Below are positions 8,110 through 15,789 of a stretch of 23,209 bases of DNA, one piece after another (position 1 is the stretch's first letter; each line of letters starts with the position of its first letter). The DNA comes from Sphingomonadales bacterium. Its GTDB lineage: Bacteria; Pseudomonadota; Alphaproteobacteria; Sphingomonadales; Sphingomonadaceae. Below the pieces are notes generated by a model. That model was not told the origin of the DNA, did not search any database, and saw only the letters and a list, made by a program, of their open reading frames with translations. Location: contig JAFLDC010000005.1 of NCBI GenBank assembly GCA_017302775.1, positions 1-23,209 of the forward strand, read 5' to 3'. The translations under genes and the position numbers were made by a program.

Positions 8110-8802
8110 ATGACGGCATTGATCCCGGATTCACCGCTCTGGTCTGCGGTATGGGTCACATTGCAGTTGGCCGGATCGACGACGCTGATCCTGCTGGCGA
8201 TCGGCATGCCCTTGGCATGGTGGTTGTCGAGAACGACATCTCTCTGGCGATTGCCGGTTGGCGCTTTCGTGGCGCTGCCCATGGTATTGCCGCCCACGGT
8301 GCTAGGCTTCTATTTTCTCATCGGAATGGGACCGGACGGCCCCGTTGGCCAGCTGACAACTGCGCTCGGTCTTGGAACATTCGCATTCACCTTCAAAGGA
8401 CTGCTACTGGCCTCCGTGATCTATTCGATGCCGTTCGTTGTGCACCCGCTGCAAGCCGGATTCGCGTCGGTTCCCGTGTCGGTGCTCGAAGCGGCCGCGA
8501 CACTTCGCGCATCACCGTTAGACCGTTTCTTCAGCGTAGTTATTCCAATGTCTCGACCATCCCTGATCACCGCAATCCTGCTCGGCTTCGCGCACACGAT
8601 TGGCGAATTCGGGGTCGTGCTGATGGTGGGCGGCAATATCGACGGCGAGACACGAGTGCTGTCTGTTCTACTTTATGATCAGGTCGAGAGCATGGACTAT
8701 GCCGATGCGCATCGACTCGCGGGCGGCTTGTTGCTCTTCTCCTTCACGCTGCTGCTGGCCATGCAATGGCTGGGCCGACGCACGGCCGTCAGCAATGGTT
8801 GA
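8110..8802 (+). CDS. modB: molybdate ABC transporter permease ModB
   Basis: The inner-membrane channel subunit of the molybdate importer. It has about five hydrophobic segments and the permease signature that docks the ATPase (EAAATLRASPLDRFF), followed by the conserved HTIGEFGVVLMVGGNI. The ATG at 8110 gives 230 residues, with GCAGG about 11 bases upstream. A GTG at 8092 would add six residues and cannot be excluded. The 3' end overlaps modC by 8 bp. Confidence 0.93.
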   Translation: MTALIPDSPLWSAVWVTLQLAGSTTLILLAIGMPLAWWLSRTTSLWRLPVGAFVALPMVLPPTVLGFYFLIGMGPDGPVGQLTTALGLGTFAFTFKGLLLASVIYSMPFVVHPLQAGFASVPVSVLEAAATLRASPLDRFFSVVIPMSRPSLITAILLGFAHTIGEFGVVLMVGGNIDGETRVLSVLLYDQVESMDYADAHRLAGGLLLFSFTLLLAMQWLGRRTAVSNG

Positions 8803-9868
8803 AGAGCGCGCTCCCATCGAAGTACGTCTGCGAGTCACGCGAAAGGATTTCGCACTCGATGTAAACCTGAAACTGCCAAGCCGGGGAACGACAGCCATAT
8901 TCGGTCCATCAGGCAGCGGCAAGACCACACTGCTGCGCGCCATAGCCGGACTTGAAGCCGATGCTGTCGGCATCGTACGTATTGACGGCAAGGCCTGGCA
9001 ACACGAAACCTCCCGTTTGCCCGCGCATGCGCGCGAGATCGGCGTGGTGTTCCAGCACACCGTGCTCCTACCACACCTGACCGTCCTGGACAATCTGCGC
9101 TTTGGCTGGCGGCGTGCCGATGCTCCGCCGCAATTGCTCGAAACATGGATTGAGCGTCTTGGACTCGGTCCGCTCTTGTCGCGCCGGCCTGAAAGCCTCT
9201 CCGGTGGAGAACGTCAGCGGGTCGCGTTGGCACGCGCATTGGCGACTCAGCCGCATTGGCTGTTGCTGGATGAGCCCTTGAGCGCGCTAGATACCGAGCG
9301 GCGGGCTGAGATTTTGCCCTACATCGAGACGGTGAGGCGTGATGTCGGCATTCCAGTGCTCTACGTGAGCCACGCGATAGAAGAAGTCTCGCGCCTTGCA
9401 GATCATCTGGTCCTTCTCGAAGCGGGCAAAGTCGTCGCATGCGGCCCCGCACTGGACGTATTGAATCGTGCAGACCTGCCGATGACGATGTGCGAAGACG
9501 GTGGCGTGGTGCTCGATGGACATGTGACGCATCGAGATGCATACGGCCTGCTCGTTCTAAGCACTCCGGCAGGTCCGATTCATGCGCAATGCTGTCATGA
9601 TCCGGGAGACGCGCATGTCCGGGTACGCATCCAGGCCCGAGACGTGAGTGTGGCATTGCAGCGTCACGACGACACGAGCCTGCTCAACCTGCTACCGGTC
9701 ACGCTGAGATCCCTCGCACAATTGCCAGATGGGCAGATCGTGGCGACGCTCGATGCGTCGGGCACCATGCTTCTGGCCCGGATTTCGCAACGTTCGGCCG
9801 TACGTTTGAATCTGCAGCCTGGTATGCCGCTGTGGGCGCAGATCAAAGCGGCGGCGGTACTGATTTGA
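8795..9868 (+). CDS. modC: molybdate ABC transporter ATP-binding protein ModC
   Basis: The cytoplasmic ATPase that powers ModB. The 357-residue protein has Walker A GPSGSGKTT (37-45), signature LSGGERQRVALARAL (from 135), Walker B LLLDEPLSALD (from 156) and an H-loop His193 (YVSHA). A C-terminal molybdate-binding (TOBE/MOP-like) domain covers roughly residues 285-357, with TSLLNLLPVTLRSL and the ISQRSAVRLNLQPGM strand. The start at 8795 is within the modB 3' end; farther upstream in-frame codons are inside modB. About 115 bp without a clear gene follow. Confidence 0.94.
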   Translation: MVEERAPIEVRLRVTRKDFALDVNLKLPSRGTTAIFGPSGSGKTTLLRAIAGLEADAVGIVRIDGKAWQHETSRLPAHAREIGVVFQHTVLLPHLTVLDNLRFGWRRADAPPQLLETWIERLGLGPLLSRRPESLSGGERQRVALARALATQPHWLLLDEPLSALDTERRAEILPYIETVRRDVGIPVLYVSHAIEEVSRLADHLVLLEAGKVVACGPALDVLNRADLPMTMCEDGGVVLDGHVTHRDAYGLLVLSTPAGPIHAQCCHDPGDAHVRVRIQARDVSVALQRHDDTSLLNLLPVTLRSLAQLPDGQIVATLDASGTMLLARISQRSAVRLNLQPGMPLWAQIKAAAVLI

Positions 9869-9984
9869 AACTCCGGACCGAACTGCCCATAACCGACGAT
9901 CCGGCGTCCGGGAAAGGCGACGCAATGCACATTGGCAGAGCGGCCGGCCCGCATGCTCATGAAGCACGCGGGAATTGGCCAGGA

Positions 9985-10383
9985 TCACGTCAAGGACACC
10001 AGATTTCCATCGCGATCGACGGCCAGGAAACGGGCAATACGCCCACCCTTGATCTGTTCGACCATCATCCGTAACGGCTGCACGGCTTCGTCCGCATTCG
10101 GCGCGTGGCCGCCGCGCCCATCCATCGCTGCGACGAACAGGATGCGCCAATCCGAAATCGCTCCTGCAGCCTCGTCGCGCAGCGCGTCGAACGAGGCGAT
10201 TTCCTCGGGAAGCTTGTCGACGCAGATCGCTGGCGCCAGTGCGCCGCCGTCACCGCGCTCGAACGCCGCACGCTGTGATACGTCTGCATCGGGCGGACAC
10301 TCCGCGCGCGTGAACACGAACAGCAACCGCTGGGGTTGTGGCTGGCTGCGTGCGGCAGCAAGCAGATCGTCGAAATGATCCAT
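9985..10383 (-). CDS. small conserved protein of unknown function
   Basis: A 132-residue cytoplasmic protein starting MDHFDDLLAAARSQPQPQRL and containing LLFVFTRAECPPDA, APAICVDKLPEE, FVAAMDGRGGHAPN and a C-terminal MVEQIKGGRIARFLAVDRDG. I recall similar small proteins that automatic pipelines label ribonucleotide reductase subunit alpha. Nothing in this sequence resembles a catalytic ribonucleotide reductase, so that name should not be taken as function. The gene is transcribed divergently from the cysteine-tail/HemN-like/FNR operon, and the FNR-like box at 10446-10459 lies in the shared 138-bp gap, so co-regulation is plausible. Confidence 0.75.
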   Translation of the reverse strand: MDHFDDLLAAARSQPQPQRLLFVFTRAECPPDADVSQRAAFERGDGGALAPAICVDKLPEEIASFDALRDEAAGAISDWRILFVAAMDGRGGHAPNADEAVQPLRMMVEQIKGGRIARFLAVDRDGNLVSLT

Positions 10384-10445
10384 ACGCCTGCGAATGGAAT
10401 GGCTTGGGGAGGTTCACAGTCTAAACCGTTGCCGGTCAAGGCGGC

Positions 10446-10459
10446 TTGATCTGTGTCAG
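10446..10459 (+). promoter_or_regulatory. FNR/ANR-like box in divergent intergenic region
   Basis: TTGATCTGTGTCAG matches 8 of 10 defined bases of TTGAT-N4-ATCAA. It sits 63 bp before the ATG of the cysteine-tail gene and 63 bp before the divergent gene's start. A class II start would fall near 10494, but the -10 there is poor (GACACT at 10482-10487, 3 of 6). As the operon ends in an FNR gene, autoregulation is possible. Confidence 0.45.
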
Positions 10460-10521
10460 TGCGCACCAATGCGGGCACGTCGACACTGCAATTCTCTTTC
10501 TTGTATCTCGAAGGCCTCGAC

Positions 10522-10755
10522 ATGCTTGCATCGTTTTCGTCCATTGCCGATTCGTCGGTCCTGAATGCATTCCGCGAATCGCTGGTCCGGATTGATCCCG
10601 ACTGCGAGATCATCGTCGACCAGGGCAGTGGAGAAGTCCTCGTCCGCGGCGACTTCGATGCAGAACAGCTCAGCGACGCAATCCGTCGTTCTGGCCTGGG
10701 CCTGCGGGTCGTCGATGGCGGCAGCGGATGCTGCGGCGGATGCGGATGCGGTTGA
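10522..10755 (+). CDS. small protein with ferredoxin-like fold pattern and cysteine-rich C-terminal tail
   Basis: A 77-residue protein. The predicted strand-helix-strand-strand-helix-strand order (FRESLVRIDPDCEIIVDQ, EVLVRGDFDAEQLSDAIRRS, LGLRVVD) resembles heavy-metal-associated domains. It lacks their N-terminal CxxC and instead ends in GSGCCGGCGCG, four cysteines in the last eight residues. Metal or cluster binding by this tail is inference. The ATG at 10522 is preferred to a GTG at 10453, because GAAGG sits 7-8 bases upstream and the GTG falls inside the FNR-like box. It is the first gene of a likely operon with the HemN-like and FNR genes; 48 bp separate it from the HemN-like start. Confidence 0.7.
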   Translation: MLASFSSIADSSVLNAFRESLVRIDPDCEIIVDQGSGEVLVRGDFDAEQLSDAIRRSGLGLRVVDGGSGCCGGCGCG

Positions 10756-10803
10756 CCCCTCCCCGCCTCCTCCACGCACCGTTTGCCCACCGGATTCGTC
10801 CTC

Positions 10804-12178
10804 ATGAACGCGACCTTGCACCCACCGCCGGTTGATCGTCTTGCCCGAAACCTGGAGATGGGGGGGGGGGCGCTACGCGCTGTATCCCCCCCCGCAAGCG
10901 TTCCGACCATTCAGCGACAGTCAATTCACGACAGCGGTCCACACGAGCAACGGCGACCCGATTCCTGCGCTACTGGCGTTACATTTCGATGTCCCGACGG
11001 CCTACCGGAGCAGTTTCTGCCGCGCCGATTCACCTATACGCATACAGGACCGAAACCGGGCGGACACGTACTGCGACAGGCTGGTGCGTGAAATCGGTTT
11101 GGTCGGAAGCCTGTTCGACCGGGACCGCGATGTCGTCGAGATCCATCTCGCTCCCGGCATGACGCGCTGGCTGAATCCAGCGCAGGTCGGCGAACTGCTG
11201 GAAAGTCTCGGACGCCATTTCCATCTGCGTGGCGCCGGCGGCATCGATCTTGCGATGACACTGGATCTGGATGCGCCGGCACCGGTTCCGTTGCGGGACT
11301 GGGTCAAGCTGGGATTCAATCGCATCAGCGTCAGTAGTGCGGCGATCGCCGACTCCGTCCGCGACAGCCAGGAACAAGCCAGCGAAGTAGCGCGTCTTGT
11401 CGAGCGCGTACACAGCGCAGGAATCGCGAACCTGCGCATCGAAGTTCCCTACGGTCTGGCCGGGCAGTCGGATCGAAGCTTCGAAGCGCTCATCGCCGCG
11501 GCCATTGAAGCCCAACCCGAGCGCATCGGCCTGCGCTACTGCGCGCAATCGGAATCGGACGACTTCGCGTGCGAAACCGCTTCCCGGCACATGGCGCACG
11601 CTCGGATGCTGCTGGCCGGGGCGGACGCCCTCGAAACCGCAGGCTACCTGCATATCGGCGTCGATGTATTCGCCAGAGCGAACGATCCACTGGTGGCCGC
11701 CCAACACTGCAACCGGATCCATCGCGATGCGCTCGGCTTCGGTACGCATGGCACCACGGATCTCATCGGATTCGGCGTCGGTGCCATCAGCCAGCTCGGC
11801 AGTTGCCACGCGCAGAATGCGCGGGACCAGGCGACCTGGGAATCGCGCATCGATCGCGGGCAACGCGCGGTGGATCGCGGAATCGAACTTCAGGAAGACG
11901 ACCAGATCCGTGCAATGGTACTGCAGAACATCCTCTGCCACGGCCGCATCAACACCGCAAAGATATCGGCCCTGCACGGCATCGACTTCGGCAGCTACTT
12001 CGCGATCGAACTCGAAAGACTCGGCCCCTTGTTCGAAGACGAATCACTGTCGCAGGAACAGGACGCGATCATGCTGGATCGCGTCGCCAGACTCTCTTCC
12101 CGCGCGGTCGCCCGGCACTTCGATCCCGACTCAGCCCCTCTCTCAAGCGCCTCCGTCCGCCCCCTCACTCTCGGTTGA
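10804..12178 (+). pseudogene. HemN-like protein without the radical-SAM cysteine motif; frame interrupted at a G11 tract
   Basis: Clear homologue of oxygen-independent coproporphyrinogen III oxidase (HemN), about 457 residues if the frame is restored. The N-terminus VDRLARNLEM is read from ATG 10804, while GGGRYALYPP (HemN GPRYTSYPT) onward is read in the next frame. The switch lies in the 11-G run 10860-10870; ten Gs would join them. As it stands, translation from the ATG ends at 11091. A TTG at 10832 keeps the downstream frame but drops the family N-terminus. The HemN C-terminal region is well kept (TTDLIGFGVGAIS, CHAQN, LCHGRIN). The [4Fe-4S] CxxxCxxC region is replaced by FDVPTAYRSSFCRAD with a single Cys. 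GGGTPTYLN has become APGMTRWLN, and GVQ after GFNRIS is lost. Coproporphyrinogen oxidase activity is therefore unlikely. It may be a pseudoenzyme with a regulatory or haem-binding role, phase-variable or decayed. It lies 5 bp before an FNR gene. Confidence 0.85.
10860..10870 (+). repeat. homopolymeric G11 tract inside the HemN-like gene
   Basis: Eleven consecutive G, followed 15 bases later by a run of eight C (10886-10893). The G run sits exactly where the reading frame of the HemN-like gene changes. Such tracts change length by slipped-strand mispairing. Sequencing error in the homopolymer is an equally real possibility. Confidence 0.9.
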
Positions 12179-12183
12179 TCGTG

Positions 12184-12945
12184 ATGTCCACGCCTCCCCC
12201 GACCACATCCTGCGGGAGGCAGTACCCGGCGGCAGCCGACGACGGGGACGAATTCCATTTCTGCTCGACCTGCGCCTTCTCGCAGGCGTGCCTGTCCGAG
12301 GGATACGAGAAGCAGGATCTCGCAGCGCTGCACATCCTGGTCGACCACGTCGGCCCGATCGAACCCGGCCAGTACATCTTCCGCGAAGGCGAGCGCTTCA
12401 ATACCATCGCCGCGATACGTGGAGGCACGGTCAAGACCTTTGTCATGGACACATATGGCAATGAACAGGTCCTCGGTTTTCATCTGCCTGGCGAAGTGAT
12501 CGGGCTGAACGCGATCCATTCGGCGCGTTTCCCCTGTAGTGCCGTCGCATTGGACACGGTCGCGCTCTGCTGCTTCTCCTTCCCGAGGATCTCGTTGCTC
12601 GCGACCCGGATGCCTGGTCTGCAACAGCATTTGTTCCGCCTGTTGAGCCTCGACATCGGCAAGGCCTCCATGCTGGCCGGGGACCATTCTGCCGAGGCGC
12701 GCATGGCGGCCTTTTTCATGCTGTTGTCCCAGCGCTACGCTGCCCGGGGCTTCTCAACGACGCGTTTCACCCTGACGATGACACGCGCGGATATCGCAAG
12801 TCACCTGCGACTGGCAGCGGAAACGGTCAGCAGGATTATCAAGCGCTTCAATGCCGATCGCCTGATCGAGATCCGTCACCGCGACGTCCAACTGCTCGAC
12901 ATCGAGCGACTGGTCGCCCTTGCCAAACCGATTCTTCGCGACTGA
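12184..12945 (+). CDS. FNR/ANR-type oxygen-sensing transcriptional regulator (copy 1)
   Basis: A CRP/FNR-superfamily regulator of 253 residues. The [4Fe-4S] ligands of FNR are all present: Cys27, Cys30 and Cys36 (CSTCAFSQAC, spacing as in E. coli FNR) and Cys118 (RFPCSA). It is therefore an oxygen sensor of the FNR/ANR kind, not a cluster-less DNR. The cyclic-nucleotide-binding-like barrel spans about 55-140. The helix-turn-helix near 196-222 has the ETVSR recognition signature (Glu213, Ser216, Arg217), which reads TTGAT half-sites. ATG 12184 follows the HemN-like stop by 5 bp; GTG 12181 is an alternative. It aligns without gaps to the second copy at 15790-16551. Likely targets are the FNR boxes in this window. 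Confidence 0.93.
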   Translation: MSTPPPTTSCGRQYPAAADDGDEFHFCSTCAFSQACLSEGYEKQDLAALHILVDHVGPIEPGQYIFREGERFNTIAAIRGGTVKTFVMDTYGNEQVLGFHLPGEVIGLNAIHSARFPCSAVALDTVALCCFSFPRISLLATRMPGLQQHLFRLLSLDIGKASMLAGDHSAEARMAAFFMLLSQRYAARGFSTTRFTLTMTRADIASHLRLAAETVSRIIKRFNADRLIEIRHRDVQLLDIERLVALAKPILRD

Positions 12946-12974
12946 GGCCCTATCGCTACGGGTGAAGGACCGGT

Positions 12975-14110
12975 TCACGACACCCCCTCGCGATGCCCGC
13001 TATCGCAGTAATCGGCCCAAGCCTGCATCAACTCAACGCGCTTCTGGAGCAGATCGCCACGCTGGTAGACAGCCTCGACCTTGTCGCGCAACTGGTGCGC
13101 CAGTGCATGTTCGATCACCTCGCGGGGGAAAGCCGTGGTCTCTCCCGCCCAATCGCGAAAGGCCGAACGGAACCCGTGCTGGGTCACATCCTTGCGGCCC
13201 ATGCGCCGCAGGACTGCGGTCAACGTCATGTTCGACAATTTACCGCCACGCGGCGCAGTGAACACCACCGCACTTCCGGCGACCCTGGGCAGCGACTGGA
13301 GTAATGTTACCGCACGCGTAGTGAGCTGCACGCGATGCTCCTTGCCGGCCTTCATCCGATCCGCCGGAATCGTCCAGGTCCTCGCATTGAGGTCGAATTC
13401 TTCCCATCGCGCGCCCCGGACCTCACCACTGCGGGCAGCAGTGAGAATACCGAATTCGAGTGCACGCGCTGCAATGCCCGCGCGTCCGGCCAACTCGGCC
13501 ATGAATCCTGCCATATCCGCATACGGCAGTGCCGGATGGTGCTCGACTTTCCGCACTTTCGATCGAGCAGACAGCAATTTGTCGAGATGCCCCTTCAAGC
13601 GCGCCGGATTCTTACCTTGTCGGTATCCCCGGACCGCCGCCCAGTCGAGGACGGACTCGATCCGCCCGCGCACACGGCTGACGGTCTCGGTCTTCGTCGA
13701 CCAGATGGGTTCGAGGATGCCCAGAATTGCTGTGGTGTCGATATCGGCAACGGGACATCGACCAATCTTCGGGTAAGCGCATGGTTCGAGCGTCAATGCA
13801 CATTGCTTCCCGTGTTTTGCATTCTTCCAGGTCGCACGGTGACTGACGATGTAAGCCTTTTCACAGCCGGCAAACGTCTTCGCCTGCTCAACGCGACGAG
13901 CCTGCAGGACTTTGATCCGACGCCGTTCGACCACGGGGTCGATGCTTCCCTTTCCTTGCGTCGCAATTCGCCGGCACGCTCCCTCGCCTCGACCAGCGGG
14001 ACATCCGGAAGCCGCCCAGTCCGATATTGGCACGGCACGACGACGGATCACGTGCGCCGTGGTCATTGACCAGGACCACCAACCGCAAAATCCACGCACG
14101 GGAACCACCT
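12975..14110 (-). pseudogene. P4-type tyrosine integrase, frameshifted and 5'-degraded
   Basis: The catalytic half, reading leftwards from about 13900 to the stop at 12975, is intact in one frame. It includes the first active-site Arg (TAARSGEVRGARWEEF), the HxxR box (QHGFRSAFRDWAGE), the second His (IEHALAHQLRDKVEAVY) and the nucleophile Tyr of AVYQRGD. The N-terminal DNA-binding part is spread over other frames. NIGLGGF is read in one frame near 14020, PDVPLVEARERAGELRRK in another near 13950-14015, and DPVVERRRIKVLQA in the main frame. At least two frameshifts are needed, and the family's usual start is missing. No tRNA gene or clear attachment site is seen nearby. The remnant separates the first FNR gene from the porin and marks an old integration event. 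Confidence 0.85.
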
Positions 14111-14253
14111 GCGATTCGAAGATGGAGCCCATCGACGCCACCCGCGGCGTATCGCCCGTCTTCCTTGAGTTTTGAAACAGCAAGTCAATCACCACATCAG
14201 GATACAACCCTTCAGACGTTTTTCGGAAAATGAGGATAGAAAGAGTGCTGAGG

Positions 14254-14302
14254 TTGATGTCGATCATATCCAGGTGGAGTCGGTACGCGGAAAAATGACG
14301 CC
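14254..14302 (+). promoter_or_regulatory. FNR-dependent promoter for the porin gene
   Basis: TTGATGTCGATCAT (14254-14267) matches 9 of 10 consensus bases of an FNR/ANR box. A class II start would fall near 14302, and AAAAAT at 14291-14296 is a fair -10 (4 of 6). The porin ATG is 22 bp further on. Confidence 0.6.
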
Positions 14303-14323
14303 TCCCATAAGCCGAGGTGCCAC

Positions 14324-15505
14324 ATGCGTATCGTCGCGTCCTGTTCCGTCGCCCTGTTGTCGGCGGCAAGTCTACCTACTTCTGCCGCAGATCAGGTGAA
14401 ATTCGAGTGGGATCTGCGCCTGCGCCATGAGCATGTCGAGGACGACGCATTCCTGCGCGACGCGGATACGACCACCGCGCGTCTGCGTGCCGGGCTGCGT
14501 TTCGACTTGGGAAATAGCTGGGGTGCACTGATCGAGGGCGAAGGCATCGCCGATGCCGGCGAGCATCACAATAACGGCGCCAATGGCGCGATCACCCGCC
14601 CGACCGTACTCGATCCGGACGGTACCGAACTCAATCAGGCCTGGATCAGCTGGAAGCGCGACCACTTCGGGGCGGTACTTGGCCGGCAACGCATCAATCT
14701 GGACAACCAACGCTGGATCGGCAACGTTGGCTGGCGCCAGAACGAGCAAACCTTTGACGCCCTGAATCTGGAGATCATGCCATCCGACGCCTGGAGCGTA
14801 CGGTATGCATGGCTGGACCGTGTGCACCGTGTCTCTGGCGACAAGGCGATCGACCGCCTCGCCCGCGAGCGCGATCTGTCCTCGCATCTGCTCAATGTCG
14901 GTTACAAGCGCGGAAAACTTCAGTGGACCGGTTACGCTTACCTGCACGACGATCAGAATGTTTCCGCCGCCTCGACCGCGACCTACGGCCTGCGCTGGAC
15001 TGGCAGCGTTATGCGCGACCCACTGACTTGGGGTTGGACCGTCGAAGTCGCGCGCCAGTACGACCATGCCAACAATCCGCTTGACTTCACCCACAGCTAC
15101 TGGTTGCTGGAGCCCTCATTGCAGGCGAATGACGTAACCTGGAAGCTGGGCTGGGAGCATCTGGGCAGCAATGGCCATCACGCACTGCAATCGCCTCTTG
15201 CGACGCTGCATGCGTTCAATGGCTGGGCCGACAAATTTCTGGTCACGCCGGCCGGTGGCCTGGAAGATAGTTACGTCAGCGCGAGCGGCAAATTCGAGAA
15301 ATTCAGCTGGGCGGCGACTTGGCATGACTACCGCACCGATACGCGCATGGCCTTCGGGCGCGACTACGGGCAGGAGTTGGATCTCTCGCTGGGTCGGCCG
15401 CTATGGAAAGGCTGGAGCGGCCTGATCAAGTACGCCGACTACCGCAGCGACGGTTTTGCACGCGATACCCGCAAGGCATGGCTGCAACTGCAATGGACAC
15501 ATTGA
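14324..15505 (+). CDS. outer-membrane beta-barrel protein of the alginate-export (AlgE-like) type
   Basis: A 393-residue precursor with a signal peptide (MRIVASCSVALLSAASLPTSAA, cleaved before DQ). The mature part is full of alternating aromatic and hydrophobic strands (KFEWDLRLRHEHVED, LNQAWISWKRDHFGAVLGRQ, WTGYAYLHDDQN, YWLLEPSLQ) and ends in a barrel-type C-terminus (AWLQLQWTH). The GRQRINLDNQRWIGNVGWRQNEQTFD segment is typical of the alginate-export domain family. Genuine alginate export is unlikely because no alginate genes are present. A general anaerobic porin, perhaps for anions such as nitrate or nitrite, is inference from the FNR box upstream and the nar neighbourhood. ATG 14324 follows GAGG (14312-14315) with 8 bp spacing. 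Confidence 0.85.
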   Translation: MRIVASCSVALLSAASLPTSAADQVKFEWDLRLRHEHVEDDAFLRDADTTTARLRAGLRFDLGNSWGALIEGEGIADAGEHHNNGANGAITRPTVLDPDGTELNQAWISWKRDHFGAVLGRQRINLDNQRWIGNVGWRQNEQTFDALNLEIMPSDAWSVRYAWLDRVHRVSGDKAIDRLARERDLSSHLLNVGYKRGKLQWTGYAYLHDDQNVSAASTATYGLRWTGSVMRDPLTWGWTVEVARQYDHANNPLDFTHSYWLLEPSLQANDVTWKLGWEHLGSNGHHALQSPLATLHAFNGWADKFLVTPAGGLEDSYVSASGKFEKFSWAATWHDYRTDTRMAFGRDYGQELDLSLGRPLWKGWSGLIKYADYRSDGFARDTRKAWLQLQWTH

Positions 15506-15564
15506 GTTGAGGCAATTCCTGATCGATCAGCACAGGATCGATCAGCCCTACCCAGTCCCGTTTC

Positions 15565-15592
15565 GGCGCCGGCACTCGGCATGCCCGGCGCC
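15565..15592 (+). terminator. GC-rich hairpin after the porin gene, possible terminator
   Basis: An 8-bp perfect stem GGCGCCGG / CCGGCGCC (15565-15572 and 15585-15592) with a 12-base loop, 60 bp after the porin stop. No T-run follows, so intrinsic termination is weakly supported. Just upstream, GATCGATCAG occurs twice (15521-15530 and 15536-15545). The rest of the 284-bp gap to the next gene shows nothing I can identify. Confidence 0.35.
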
Positions 15593-15789
15593 GCGGGTAG
15601 GATGTCACAGGGCCCGGGCATACCCGCTCTCGTTCCTACCGTTTGGAATGCGGCTTGCTGCAGCGCAGCAATTCCAAGGAAAAACGAAGACGGTCGGCTG
15701 ACAGCTCCCTAGGTTCCAGCCGAATTCGACAGCCCGCCTCAAATCCCCGAGACTTGCGACCTACTTCTGCTCTTGTCCGGTTGATCCGC

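Noticed and set aside
9869..9984. Small coding frames between modC and the reverse-strand gene
   Set aside because: Frames here show no start with a ribosome-binding site and no recognisable protein. I see nothing definable in this gap.
10065..10910. Long reverse-strand frame of 281 codons
   Set aside because: Antisense to the cysteine-tail gene and the start of the HemN-like gene; Arg/Pro/Ser-rich composition typical of a shadow frame in GC-rich DNA.
10832..12178. HemN-like gene as an intact 448-codon ORF from a TTG at 10832
   Set aside because: It discards the HemN-type N-terminus VDRLARNLEM encoded from ATG 10804 in the other frame, has a rare start and no ribosome-binding site. The frame switch in the G run explains the data better.
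12946..12975. tRNA gene or attachment site next to the integrase
   Set aside because: No cloverleaf or tRNA 3' end could be recognised on either side of the integrase remnant.
14372..15094. Reverse-strand frame of 240 codons opposite the porin
   Set aside because: No domain and antisense to a convincing outer-membrane barrel with signal peptide.
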